64,000 nucleotides of DNA from Terebella lapidaria (taxonomy: Eukaryota; Annelida; Polychaeta; Terebellida; Terebellidae): contig OX424555.1 of the NCBI GenBank assembly GCA_949152475.1, forward strand, positions 61,113,977 to 61,177,976, written 5' to 3'. The notes beneath the pieces are model-generated. The model saw only the letters and a list, made by a program, of their open reading frames with translations. It was not told where the DNA came from and did not search any database. Shown piece by piece: positions 24,967 to 48,400 of this stretch (positions are counted from its first letter, which is position 1; every line of letters begins with the position of its first letter). The position numbers and the translations under genes were made by a program.

Positions 24967-26741
24967 ATGACAAATGGTTAGTTTGTTCATATAAACGATC
25001 ATAACAACTAACATGACCATTGAATCTGCTGAATAACCATCTGGATCTATTCTTAGACTTGCGTCTTCAGACTCATGTTTCACTCACTCAGCACAATGAA
25101 ACGTTCCATTGAATTTACCTATCCCTTGCCACAGTGTTAAGAGATAGCATGCTGTCAAATCGCCAATTTTCAAAGTGTGATAAAGCTACTTCAAATTTCT
25201 TCTCAATGGATGTGATATTTTTTTATCGTTCCCTGAGGGGATTTTCTTTGCTTTGGCAGTGATTACAGATGGTTCCTCAGTGCTGTTGAGCCGGCCGCGA
25301 GGAAGTTTCTTCATTCAATGGGGAGGATAGGAAACGTTTCATTGTGCTCAGCAGTGCAGTGACACTGACAGTGGTGAATGCTCAGACTGATCACTAAGAC
25401 TCCAGTCCAGACTCAATCAGTGACTGTGACCATCTGGTGTAAATGACTCAGACTGTGAATGTGACCATGGCACCATGGAATCTGAATATCTAATTGGATC
25501 ACTGACGCTGTACTCGAGTATCTGACAATGAATCTGGTATATGACTCGTACATGCTACTATCATAGCACTTTGACACCACTTGGAGCGTTCACACCTAGA
25601 TCTAGTAGTGCTTCGTCCACGAAAAGTGACGAACGTGATATTACCATATATTTAAATGATGTATTATCTATCAACTACCATACATCACAGGTAACTCTGG
25701 TAAGCGTACTGTAAAAAGACTACTACTTGTAGCTGAACTAGTAGTCAAGCATTTTACACACAGTGAATAAAACCGGTAATATGATTTGCCGCTTATGCCC
25801 ATGACCTGGGAGCATCTATATAGAGATATCATAACACTGTTACACATTTGTGAATGCTCCACTGTTGTCTACGTGTATAAATGTGTATGAAGTTGAACAT
25901 GCTGAATGACAATTTATGATGACAATTTTAGATTTTATGATACATGAATTCATCATTAACACAGATACAGAATGGCAAATCATATAGATCTAGTCTTAAA
26001 CACAGAATCTCCCACAAAGTTTGACAGATGCATTGAAATGTCATTAAGGAATCCAACTATGTAAATCTATAAGGAATTGAATGATAGATTCAATGAGTGA
26101 CCCCCAGATTGTGTTCTGGTTTTTTCAAATCCCTTGTCCATGTCTGAGATGAGATTCAAATTGTTCTGAATACAGTATCCGAAGTAGTAGTTGAATAAAG
26201 AGTTACTACTTCTTAAGATACGTACTAATACTACAGGCCTTCTTAATCACAAGTATTCCAAAGTAATCAAGGTACATGTACAACTCTGCAAACGGTTCCT
26301 CAGCTTTGACTTGCTTTGCGTGATCAGAGTCAGACAATGATCAAGTAGGCTATGATTTCTATTTCCAGTATATTCCTTCGATGGTCTTGTGGTGTTCGGC
26401 CTGCTAGTGATATGTACGTGTGCGTACATGAGGCGAGTTCCTCGACTGAAACAGTGGTTCCTCTCCGAGAAAAAAGGTTTCCTAGGAGTGTTTTATAAAG
26501 GTAAGACCCCAATTACCAATGCAATGCCTGCATTGTGTGCAATGTTGAAAAAAAGCCATAACTGGTTATACATTTAATTCTGCATCAGTGAATGGTGTAA
26601 GCCTACTATCAAACTATGACACATTTTAACAAGTGACTGTGTATTGGATATTTTTCAGCATCTGTCATCGGTACAAGACTACACATGGCTGTCGCAGCGT
26701 TGTGTGTGATAATGGCGATCTACGTACTGTTCATAAAGTGA
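24967..26741 (+). CDS. TMEM167B: Kish-B small two-span membrane protein of the early secretory pathway
   Basis: Three coding exons: 24967-24976 (ATGACAAATG, ten bases), 26369-26500 and 26659-26741, joined in phase to give 74 residues, the same length as human TMEM167B. The sequence starts [14 protein letters not shown], has [14 protein letters not shown] and [13 protein letters not shown], and ends MAIYVLFIK. Two hydrophobic spans (about 5-24 and 52-72) flank a basic loop. The family (Kish) acts in Golgi or secretory-pathway membranes. The tiny first coding exon is followed by GTTAGT and a 1.4-kb intron. Confidence 0.96.
25087..25351. repeat. Short inverted-repeat pair in TMEM167B intron 1
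   Basis: GCACAATGAAACGTTCC near 25090 and its near-complement GGAAACGTTTCATTGTGC near 25330 bracket about 220 bp of unique sequence. This may be a small inverted-repeat element; flanking TCA on both sides is too short to be a convincing duplication. Confidence 0.5.
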
Positions 26742-29700
26742 TCTCTACTTGCCACATTTGTTTGTCATCGTTCATCTGTAAATATCACCATCTAAATCAT
26801 TATTGTGTTGCTTACACGGTGCGAATGTTTTGAGAACAAAAGCTAATCCTGTCTTTCACATATCAAATGCAGACTATCGAGGTTTCACTGATGTTGACAA
26901 ATGTAGTTCGCAAAGGTTGTTTTGTAAAAAAAATGACATAAATCAGACCCTTGTTATAATATGTCAATGTGTGTGGAATCTTTACAGATTGTCAGTAAAT
27001 AAACTGAATACAATCAGTCAGTGCCAAGTTTCTAGCACGTAAAAACATATTCATAGATCCAATCAACTGGTGTATACTCAATTACTCATGAATAAACAAA
27101 ACCTCAATATTCATGTTTCTTTTAACATTGGTGTATTACAGAAATGTGCTGTTGAAATTTGCATGAACAAAAGACATTGTGATAACATGTACAGTAGTCA
27201 CCAGTATATACAATATTGTGAACGCCTAATACTAATATAATTATGGTAACTTTCATTTGTGACTAATCAGCCTTATTATGGTACTGATTATTTATGCGAA
27301 TGTTTTCATGGATCTACAGTTGACTATCGGTACATGTATATGAGTGGGTTCTGAATGTAGTGTAATATTGTTACCGGTAGTGTTCAGTTCTTCTTATTAT
27401 GTATTTACATGCTGTGATGGGCTAAAATTGTTTTCTGAGGTAGGTAGTACACAATTATCTTAATTAACAGTTTTCCTAATTGACTATTTCTTTAATTACC
27501 GTACTAAAAATGTACCCTTTTGCTGAAAATTTTGTAAAATTCACGCAAGGATGCTTCATGCCTATTATTTCTGTAGAGTGAATGAATGTCTTATAAATTA
27601 TTGGGATAGCTTCTGGGGTTGTCATGTGTGTCTAACCTGGGACAGAAATTTTGAGTTGTACTGGAATAGTGTTGCCGAAAGTGCATATGCCATGTAGTTG
27701 TGCGTTCTATGAATGCGTCCATAAAGTCATTGATTTATAAAGATTGCATTCCAGAGAAATATAGAGGTGGCCTAGATTAGTGTGAATGGAATCCAGTGGT
27801 TTTGTATCTTTTTGTATGTTTGATTGTTAATTTTAACTTCTTTGAAGAACAAAATGAACATAGATCCATGATTTGTGTACAGTTATGAAAGTTGTTTCAA
27901 TATGCTATATATTTTGTGTACATATTGGGGAAACAATAAAATGATGAAATACTTCTAGTGCAGATGTTTGTTCTTATAATCAACTGAACATAATGTAGTG
28001 CCTTGTTCATCTTACCCAACCTATCCTAATTGTAAGGTAGACTTCCTATACAAGCTATTGATTTTCGAAATTTTGTTTACAAATCAAACAGGAAGTTTGA
28101 TGTACATTTGTAGACCTATTCCATTCTCCAATGTCTCCAATTGGAGAAGGGAGAATATTAATTTTGCTGTTAATGCAGAACTGAATTCACAATGAGAATT
28201 TACACAACTATTAGTTTTGATGATAGAAATGAGACTACTATATTCTACTGTCCGCTTTATTCGGTCTAAGAACATAATAATCATGGTGATGCACACTCGT
28301 TCCGCATATCAGAGGCTATATGAAATCATTTTGTTTACATTAATCGTCAATGCCATTCCTCCAATACAAATGAATTGAAGATCCGAAATCAAGAAGTTGG
28401 CACAGAGTACCCGATTACAACCAGTTGTAGAGATATGCGAATAACTGTACAAGACCATATACTAGTACATATTTTGTGCATGCACCACAGTTGTAAGAAA
28501 GATTGGACACTGCGCCACCATACTTGTTTACGTGAATAAGGTTTATATACACACAATATACACAAACTAATATAAATTGCGTCACAAGTCCCATTCTCAG
28601 AACTTGACTAGGATAATTAAAATATGATTATATTGTCAATGGTGTTTATTTATTATTATCAGGTATACAGTAGACAATATGTACCATAACGGTTTTCAGA
28701 AATGTATGGACATTCCAGTCACGACATAAACTTGTGGCTTGGGTCTTGTGAAAAGCTTTTCCACATTAAACTACTGTTTAATATGGAATCCCTAGTCACA
28801 AGTCGTAAGTCACAAGTTGATGGCGTGATAGGACTTCCATAGTATCGCCCACTACCAAGCATTTCTAGTTGAACACAAGTCCCAAGCTACATATAAGCGA
28901 TGAGTGTACAGCTGACAGTGTTTCTCGTCACAAATACATCAAAAGCTTTTGACAGTACAACGTAATAACGAAAGTAAAATCCAGGAATGCTTGATCAGAA
29001 ACACACGCCTGTGGTCGTGACACTGCTGATATGTTCCTACAATGCCTTTTCTGCTTTGAAACTGCCCCATCATCGTTACAATGTGGAGCAAGATTGGAGC
29101 AAACCTTGGGTCAAAAAGACGTCTTCATCTGATCCCAAATTATACATTTTCCATGCACTAGAAATGTTAACAGTGCGAGATTTTACATGTGTATTCGGAA
29201 CACTAGTTTGGTCATTTTGGTAGTATTCCTTTTTCACAGAGAATTGTAGTTGATTTAGAGTTTATTTTTTGTAGTGTCACAATACTTGCTCGAGTACTTG
29301 ACGATTAAGAGAAGAAAGACTACTTACACCTCTAAATGAATGCTTGTAACAAATACAGTTGTACATATGTGCCTCCATAACAGATTACATGTATGAATGT
29401 AATCAACAAGATTGTTCAATATTTACAGAATAACAATAACATATAAATTTGCAGAAACGAAAAAAAAAGAAGGAATACATGTATATTTACCAGAATACCA
29501 AGCAAAACATCCATGCATGTAGTGTCTGCTCACATAAAGTATGTATAGTTACTGTCAGCATTTAAACAGTCGCAAACAACAAGTCGCATGTAGAAAACGC
29601 CCACTAGAAACTAAAACTTAAATACCTGTTTACAATATCATATACAAAATTTTGGACAATAAGAAAATGTCCATGATCATCTGCGAAACCACATTTCACA

Positions 29701-30346
29701 ATTTATTTTTTTTCCATGTTTTTCTTGTTTTCAAATTACAGATGATCTGAATACATGCTTGAAACCGTGCTTGAATATAAACAAACAAAACACTTGACTG
29801 CATGACAGCCATTACCCACTGGCGTGCTGTTATTTACAATACTGCCAATACCAGCAAAGACTATAACAGATTAAACAGTTGTTCAACCATTGATACAGAT
29901 ACCCACAAAAAACCTGATCATGGCACTTCAAGTAACAATATGGTATTATTAGTGTCAATATTTACAACACAGTGTACAACAGAGATTAGTAAACACTTCC
30001 TACTGAATCCTAGAAAATCCACATCCTATCACATGTCTAGATATGAACTGGATTAATCTCCTTTATATTTGGACAAACCACACTAAGCCATCAAAACACA
30101 TAGAACTGTATAAAAGGCAAACAAACTTTTGATTCCAGTAAGAAAATGTCTCATTACTAGGTCCCATCGATAACAAGTAACCAAATCGAAAATACGCTAA
30201 AAATCAAATGTGACATTTCTAGAACGCACATCAGCTAAAACAATAGAAAATAGACTCTTCAATGCAGCAAGAAACAAGGTTACTAATAACATTTGATGTA
30301 CACCGCCTCTATTCCAATGAATTCCTATAAAGCAGACAGTGAGTCC
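26742..30346. other. 3' UTR of TMEM167B and intergenic stretch to MAPKAPK
   Basis: Unique AT-rich sequence with scattered TACATGTA words. The plus-strand transcript probably ends after AATAAA at 27935-27940. The minus-strand kinase transcript probably ends around 29.3-29.7 kb, where TTTATT occurs at 29702-29707. The genes therefore converge tail to tail. I see no further gene. Confidence 0.4.
27935..27940 (+). terminator. Candidate polyadenylation signal of TMEM167B
   Basis: AATAAA followed by GT-rich sequence (GTTTGTTC near 27965). An earlier AATAAA near 26998 is an alternative. Confidence 0.45.
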
Positions 30347-41216
<10,870 letters not shown>

Positions 41217-43199
41217 TGTGTATCATATGACTTGATTTCGCGCGCAATCACTTCGTGGTTTTTACACGACGTGTTTATGGTATTCACTGATGAAATCACC
41301 CGTTTTTAGTAACAACACCTGCTGACAGTGTCGTTATCATTGGTGGTTCACTGACATCGCCAGTGCGCTTGCGCAATTATTTGGAACCGGATGTGTCGTA
41401 GAATTCATAGATATCCCATAATACATATCTATGGTAGAATTACTCATTATGGAAAGCCCATGGCAAAATGACGTTACCATCTCGACCTACGTAAACCTTG
41501 CATTATTAAATCGTTATTAATTATGCGTCATCGCAGGTGCGTATTTATTGATCTCGATTGTGACCAATGTGAATGTGATCACAATTAACAAACTATTGTA
41601 CGGTAGCGATGAAAAACTCAACTGTGAATGGAAGTTCAATGATCATCGAAACTTCAGCCTGGAATTGTTCATAGAGAGATGTCCCCATGTCATTGTCCCA
41701 GCCCTGATCAAAATTTGCTGAATTAAGAGCTATTATATTTTACTTACAGGAAAAACTATTTTACTGGGCGCGTTTTTCTTTATGACAGTAGAACTTCTAC
41801 CAGTAGAAATGTTACTAGTAGAACATGTTTGTGCGTTTCTTTATGCCAGTAGAATTTCCACCAGCTAGTAGAATATTTATTTCTACTATAGGCCTAGTCT
41901 GATTTTTCTCTCATGGAGTGTGATTTTCTGCGATATTCCACAAAAATGCGAATTTTGCCTGAAAACTTGTGCAATGTCATTCATTAACATGATGGAAGTT
42001 GTGGTGAAAATTTGGGGAAAAATGAAGAAAGTTGATTTCTACCGTTCACTGTAGTTATATATATGCCAGGAATGTTTGAAAATTTCAATTCCAAAAGGAT
42101 ACTAGTATGACATTTTCTAAGGCATTTACATATATGGGCGGTATATTATACTAACATGTTTATGTCTTGCATCTTCAAATTTTGACCATAGTTGCCATCT
42201 TTTTGATGAATAATACTCTGCAAATTTAAAGTCATAAGATTATTATTGCAGAAAACCCACTCCATGAGAGAAAAATCAGACTATAATAGAACTTTTTCTC
42301 TACTGGTAGAACTTTCCTTTCTACTGGCAGAAAAAAAAAAACATGACCACGAATCAATTACACTGTAGAGCAAATTAGAGGTAATAAATCAATATATGGT
42401 TTGTACTTTGGACAAGCTTGGTGAACATCTGCATTCAATTGTTTAGTGCTATAATCATAGGATTAGATCATTTTGCCATGATTTTGACTTCCAATTGAAA
42501 TGATTCGGTTGAACCTCTAATGCGCGTTTCTTTATGTCAGTAGAATTTCTACTGGTAGAATGAAGTTTAACACGTGTCTACATGTAACTTCCAGTAGAAT
42601 TTCTACTGATAGAACATTTGTTCTAATGATAGAATCTCAAAGTATACTTAATTTTTCTACTGGTGAGAAGTCTTGACAGAAATGTAATGTTACAGCAACA
42701 GAACTGCATGTAAAAGAAACATCAGAACATAAACATATTCATAGGAATGACATAGGCTAATCAATATCCATAGATCTACCTTAAATTAGTTCCCTTTCAA
42801 ACTCTTGATTTTTTTTTTCTACATCATCTTTTTTTTTTTACATCAAAATAATGCTCATATGGGTTTCCGTAAAACAAGCACCTGCAGCACGCCCAAAATG
42901 TCTGAATTAAGAGAGAAAATAGTTCCAGATGTATTGCAACCACGTGGACTATGTAGCAATTTCTAAAAGCAATAAACAGCAACATCTCATGTATTTGAGT
43001 ATTTTCGTCAATTTTACATCATACTGTGGTGTGAAATGCGTCGGAATAGCTTTCAAAAAGATTGCCGTGGGCGCGTATGAATATAAATTTCTAGCCAAAT
43101 CACGTATTGACATTCAACATGGCGTGCTAACAGTGATGTGTATTGAAATATTGCCATAAAACATATTGTAAGTTGTGTTGTTGTAAACGAAAGCAAGAT
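41217..43199. promoter_or_regulatory. Divergent intergenic region between MAPKAPK and RBM15
   Basis: Two genes point away from each other across about 2 kb. The first 250 bp left of the kinase start are richer in CpG. Near RBM15 a short upstream frame ATGGCGTGCTAA (43119-43130) would encode three residues and may dampen translation if it lies in the leader. The middle is occupied by an inverted-repeat element. Confidence 0.4.
41768..42690. repeat. Inverted-repeat cluster built on TTTCTACTGGTAGAA motifs
   Basis: CGTTTCTTTATGNCAGTAGAA recurs three times (about 41770, 41832 and 42525). The block GATTTTTCTCTCATGGAGTG near 41903 has its complement near 42265. Repeated palindromic words such as TTCTACTGGTAGAA flank both. 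It looks like one foldback element plus a related fragment; it is noncoding. Confidence 0.7.
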
Positions 43200-45476
43200 A
43201 TGGACATATCATACGACAGTAAAAGATCTCGTAGTTATTATGCAGATGAAATTGGTAGAGAATCTGACAGAATGAGCACTGATTACTACCGTGGTGACTC
43301 GCGAACACTCTCCAAGAGCAGTGCCAGTTACACGCGAGGGGGCGGACGGGAGCGAGAGTATGTCAGTTCAGCGACTTACGAGAAAGAGTTCGACCGTGGA
43401 ATAAAGCGTTATAAGGATGATCGGGGCTATGATGATTATGCGTATGCTTCTGGTCGTTCAGAGCGACCAAGTGTCGGTACCAGTTCGGCAACACAACAGA
43501 CAGAAGAATACAGAACACTGTGTTTGAGCAATTTGAACCCCAGAATTCAGGATACCACGATAAAAGAAGCAATCAACCAGGAATTCCGGAAGTTCGGTGA
43601 ATTTAAAGTGAAGATTGTGCGTGCGGGTGAACACAGGATTGCGTATGTGAACTTCAGATATGCAGAAGATGCACGTGATGCAAAATACGCAAGAAGTAAC
43701 AAGTTGTTTTTGTTTGATATGCCCACACGAATTGATGCTGTGTACCCCAAGAACCGCCGTGGAGATAGCCCAGAATTTACGTCGAGCAGCACTTATGGGC
43801 GTGAGGCATATGGAAGCAGTGTGAAGAGTTTATCACCTCAGGGACGAATGAGTGGACGACACGAAGAAGCTGAGATTGATTCCAGGACTCGAGATTACAA
43901 CAGACGTGGATATGAAAACAAGTCACAGGATGGTCCAAGGTATCGAGAACACAAATTCCCACATCATCTTCACCACATTCAACCAGAAGATGACGAAAAT
44001 GCCACACGGACGTTGTTTGTTGGGAATCTTGACCTTGGAGTTTCGGATGCAGATTTGAGGTCTGTCTTTGAGAGATATGGTGAAGTTCAGGACATTGACA
44101 TCAAGCGACCGAGCAAAAGTCAGGGAAATACCTATGCAAATTATGCATTTGTGAAGTTTGCCAACTTAGACATGGCCCACAGAGCTAAAGTTGACATGTC
44201 TGGAAGGTACATTGGCAAGCTTCAGTGTAAGATTGGTTATGGAAAAGTGAATCCAACCACATGTGTTTGGGTTGGAGGCCTCGGACCATGGATCAGCCTG
44301 GCAAATTTGGAGGCCGAGTTTGATCGATTCGGTGTCATTCATCGAGCCTACTGGCCTGAAGGGAAGAACTATGCTTACTTCTTGTATGACAGCCAGGATG
44401 CTGCACAGGCAGCATGTAAGGCAATGAGAGGAATCCCTCTTGGTGGATCCGATCGCCGACTGCGTGTCGACTTCACAGACCCAGCATTGCTTGGTGGTCA
44501 AAGCGAACAGCCAGAGAGAGGTGATGGTCGTGCAGCAGCAGGCCCAGCATTGGACACGAGCCAGGATCAATATCAGAACAAAGCATACTACAGCCGGACA
44601 GGTGCCAGAGATCATCCTGACGATGATCCATACAAATCACGCCGTGAGGATCCAAGCAGTGCAACTACAATGGATAAGTGGAAGCAAACTCGTGGTCGTT
44701 ATGATGATGATCCATCTTATCGGACTCGACAGTCTTCTGACTACCCACGTGGCTACTCTCCTTCCAGAGACAGGCATGACGGACGGACTTCGCCAACCTC
44801 CAAGCGACCGAGGCTGTCTGGAAGTAGTGATCCTTACAATGACAACAACTACAACAGGCACCACAGCTCCAATGGCAATTACAGTGACCGAGCACAGCAA
44901 AATGAGAATGCACTCTTTGATTCCGAGCCCTTGACTAGTGCATTGAGTGTAGTTGATATGGCCAACAGCTTGCCAGTTGTTTGGAGTGGAGCTCTTGTGT
45001 TGAAAACCAGTGCATTTCCCACACGTATGCACCTCGTGGATGGCAATGTTCGGCTGGTCGATACATTGATGCGTGATCACACAACCACCGAGATGTCGAT
45101 GTTGAAGATCACTCAGCGTCTGCGTTTGGACCAGCCCAAACTGGATGACATGGGGAACCGCGTGGCTGCCTCAGGCCCCAACGGCTACAGCATCCTGCTG
45201 GCCATGCCGGGCTCCGAGTCGTCTCTGGAAGATGCTAATGCCAAGGTTCAGCACCGGCCACTCAGGAATCTGGTGTCATACCTGAAGCAAAAGGAAGCTG
45301 CCGGTGTCATCTCCCTCCCTCCAAACACTGGGAAGGATCAGGAGCTCGGAGTCCTTCACGCTTTCCCGCCATGCCAATTCGGACAAGAATATCTGCAGCG
45401 TAGAGCCCCAAAACTGGGTTCAGAACCCTCCAAAGAAGATCATCTTGTTATCATTGTGGTCGGCGGCTCAGCTTAG
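43200..45476 (+). CDS. RBM15: RBM15/Spenito RNA-binding protein (three RRMs plus SPOC)
   Basis: A split-ends family protein that in animals recruits the m6A methyltransferase complex to RNA and affects splicing and export. I choose the ATG at 43200 (MDISYDSKRSRSYYAD), giving 758 residues; the open frame extends upstream without another ATG. RRM1 is near 106-185 (RTLCLSNLNPRI). RRM2 is near 268-345 (RTLFVGNLDLGV, then YANYAFVKFAN). RRM3 is near 353-425 (VWVGGLGPW). An Arg/Ser/Asp-rich linker follows, then SPOC near 572-758 (LPVVWSGALVLKTSAFPTRM, VDTLMRD, ending HLVIIVVGGSA). The coding region is a single exon, as is nearly the case in vertebrate RBM15. Confidence 0.95.
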   Translation: MDISYDSKRSRSYYADEIGRESDRMSTDYYRGDSRTLSKSSASYTRGGGREREYVSSATYEKEFDRGIKRYKDDRGYDDYAYASGRSERPSVGTSSATQQTEEYRTLCLSNLNPRIQDTTIKEAINQEFRKFGEFKVKIVRAGEHRIAYVNFRYAEDARDAKYARSNKLFLFDMPTRIDAVYPKNRRGDSPEFTSSSTYGREAYGSSVKSLSPQGRMSGRHEEAEIDSRTRDYNRRGYENKSQDGPRYREHKFPHHLHHIQPEDDENATRTLFVGNLDLGVSDADLRSVFERYGEVQDIDIKRPSKSQGNTYANYAFVKFANLDMAHRAKVDMSGRYIGKLQCKIGYGKVNPTTCVWVGGLGPWISLANLEAEFDRFGVIHRAYWPEGKNYAYFLYDSQDAAQAACKAMRGIPLGGSDRRLRVDFTDPALLGGQSEQPERGDGRAAAGPALDTSQDQYQNKAYYSRTGARDHPDDDPYKSRREDPSSATTMDKWKQTRGRYDDDPSYRTRQSSDYPRGYSPSRDRHDGRTSPTSKRPRLSGSSDPYNDNNYNRHHSSNGNYSDRAQQNENALFDSEPLTSALSVVDMANSLPVVWSGALVLKTSAFPTRMHLVDGNVRLVDTLMRDHTTTEMSMLKITQRLRLDQPKLDDMGNRVAASGPNGYSILLAMPGSESSLEDANAKVQHRPLRNLVSYLKQKEAAGVISLPPNTGKDQELGVLHAFPPCQFGQEYLQRRAPKLGSEPSKEDHLVIIVVGGSA

Positions 45477-48400
45477 TTCAGATTGTCGTTGAATTCACGG
45501 GAAGTTTTTGGCCAAGTAAATGATTTTGGCTTGCTACTACTAGCAGGAGTTGTTATATATTCTACGTTGTTGTTGTTTAATATTACTTGGTGTGTTATTA
45601 TTGTCTCTTATTTGGATTACATTGTGTGTGCAATGTACAAACAACAGCCAACAGCAATTCACCTGATACGAAGGCAACAGTTCATCTGGTTTTGTGTCAC
45701 TTTGGAAAAATACCCTTGATACTGTTCAGTTGAAACGCAGGGGCACCTAGCATGAGTGTGGAATGGTCTCGTCATGTTTTACTGATGTGTGTTCCTTCAT
45801 TCGGAAGCGTTACTTTGAGTGTTTCTTTCCAGGATTCAGGCTAAATTATGACATGCAACAGTCGATCACTCAGCACCAAAGGCAGCTGTTATATATATAA
45901 TACTGGATATGTTATGAAGCAGTGATTTTATTGTGATTTGCCGACAGTTTTACAAACCCCATTGGTTTTATGATGGGAGTCCAAATCAAGATTCTGATTC
46001 CTTGTGAAGTACAACGGTGTTGCATCTATGTACAGTTCATGTGTTTATTTATTCCATGGAACGAATAACACCAAGGAGAATAACCATTGCCACAAAGTAT
46101 TTATTGGTGAACGTGGATACTGAACCAAGTGCAAGTTAATAGAAATTGATCTCTGCAGCAACTGTGTTCTTGTATGTTACTGATAATTGACAGGAATTTT
46201 GATCAACATTATATTTGGTGCTTACTATGGACCAGGGTAGGTCTGGATCCATGTGGACCAAGGTTCTCCAAGCCAACTGGATCACACTCCATAAATCCCA
46301 GGCCACGATCTTGTTTTAACTGTTGCAACTTAGTGAATACCAAGCATTTCTGCTGTGAATTTTTAATTTCATTTATATAAGTCACCTGATGACTGAGTGA
46401 GATAAACTAATGTAGTTGTGCTAGACAATCCAAATGCGTTATATTGGATGTTCATGTTTAGTTTTAAATATTTTATGTTGCCAGCAGCTCAAAGCTGCTG
46501 TTGTTCAATTGTGTGTCAAAAAGCTGGTACTTGTATTTATTAAAATTACTACATATTTATTTTACCAAAGAACAGACTTCGTTTGATGCCAAGTCATTCA
46601 GCCTTGAATGAGCCTTGTGCTAATTATGGTAATTAAGACAACATTCTTGCTAGTTGCTGCATATAAATTTCGAAAGAAAAATATATTGATGGATATGCCA
46701 ATAGAGTTTTACTTTTGAGTTTTGTACTGTATAAGACTATTCATTTTCAAGCTATGTCCATTTTCATACAGTCTACCTTTGTCTCCTGATATATTCAGCA
46801 GTGTATTCTGTGAATGAAACTGTCAGGAAAAACTGAGAGTTCTTATTCAACTAGGTAGTGAAGATTGACACCAATTCATGTGAAGCTAAAACAACACCAT
46901 TGAATATTCATATCCATGTTGAACAGCCTGGAAAGAATACACCTGCTGATTGGGCACATGTTGTGTTTCATTATATAACAAAATGGCTGTATGTATCTGT
47001 AGTGTGCAAGTTCAAAATCAGTTCTGGATTCAAGTCATCTGTGAGGCTGTATGTTTTCGCTACACAAAACATACAGTGCTCTGTGTTCTCCGCAAATTCT
47101 CTCGGCACCTCGGTGATATAGAAAATACGCCGTTGTGAACAGTTCTTCGAAAAAAGCCATCTCTAAGCCAGTGTCCCGCTTTTTCTGGAGTGGCAGTCTC
47201 TTACACTGTGAGTGTGGAAGGAAGTGAAAGGTTGAGAGATCATCCATCACCAGTGACACTGCAGCAAAGGATCTTCCCATCAGGATCAGCGTTCTGTGTG
47301 GTTTCGGCCGATCATTTGTGTTGGTTTCAAAGTGCAATTTCAAATTTAGGGCAATGTGGCCTCGGAAATTCCCAAGTTGTGGTTCATGGTTCGTTTTGTT
47401 GGAAATCGCCAGTTCTTGTGCATGTGGCAGTGTTCTGAATCAAGAAATTTGATTCTGTGCAGCAAGTTTGCATGCCCGCAAATCTGGAGTCAGTGTTTGG
47501 TGTTGAGGAAGTCGCATGTTGTCATCATTTGCGGAAAGTTTTGTTGTGAAGATCCATCGCATTCCGTCAAGTGTTACATCGTGGGATCAAGCTGTGCTTC
47601 GAGGGATTTGACATCAAATAGATCATCTCCGGGGGCGATCGTCCGAGTCTGGTGAGCTGGGCAGCAGGGTCTTACCATGCCGAGGGCTGAAGGTGGAAGA
47701 GACCATGTTGGATGGAACAGCTTGCGGTATGGTGTGTATAGATGTTGTCAGCTTTAGAATCTTGGTATGATCTGGTTCATGACAATTACAGGAAAATTGG
47801 AATCAGAAATGATGCAGTTTGTTTTAATGATATACCTTCTGTCTATTTACATACCAGTATTGATGAATTGTATCAAACTGACAATTTATGTTTGCAGACT
47901 AGCATGGGGACCTGGTGGAGCTAGATGTGTTATTCTGAAGGATGCCACCGATGGACCGACATTCCTGGCAGTTGGCAGATCTCCCTGATTTACCCCAGAC
48001 TGACCAGCAACTACAACTCCTAGACTACTCAATCATCACTGCTTTAGGGTTTAAATCCAGATTTGTTGAACTGGTGAATTGAGGTATCAAAGTTTTTGTG
48101 CCACATTGCCACACAAGTTTGTAAGTTTGAGCTTGAATTTGTTTTCCCTGTTCATGTGAACAAATTGTCAAAAACATAAGTGAGGCAGATAGCCATATAT
48201 CTGATAATCAGAAAGCCAATCAACATGTTTTCTTGCTTCAATTTTGATAATATACATTTGTGTAGATGAACAGGGTTGCTGTTCTCGGGTTGTTGAAAGA
48301 TATTTACACGATGGTAATGGCTTCTAGGAGAACCATTTTAAGAAAAACCCATAAATTCAAACAAACAAATTTCATGTTTTGTACTGTTTGACCACCTGGT

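Noticed and set aside
28987-29223. 78-codon plus-strand frame at 28987
   Set aside because: No recognisable motif or splice context; the length is expected by chance in this AT-rich intergenic stretch.
43143-43199. Upstream extension of the RBM15 frame to 43143
   Set aside because: The codon there is TTG; the first in-frame ATG is at 43200 and the added residues are Cys/Lys-rich and unlike the family.
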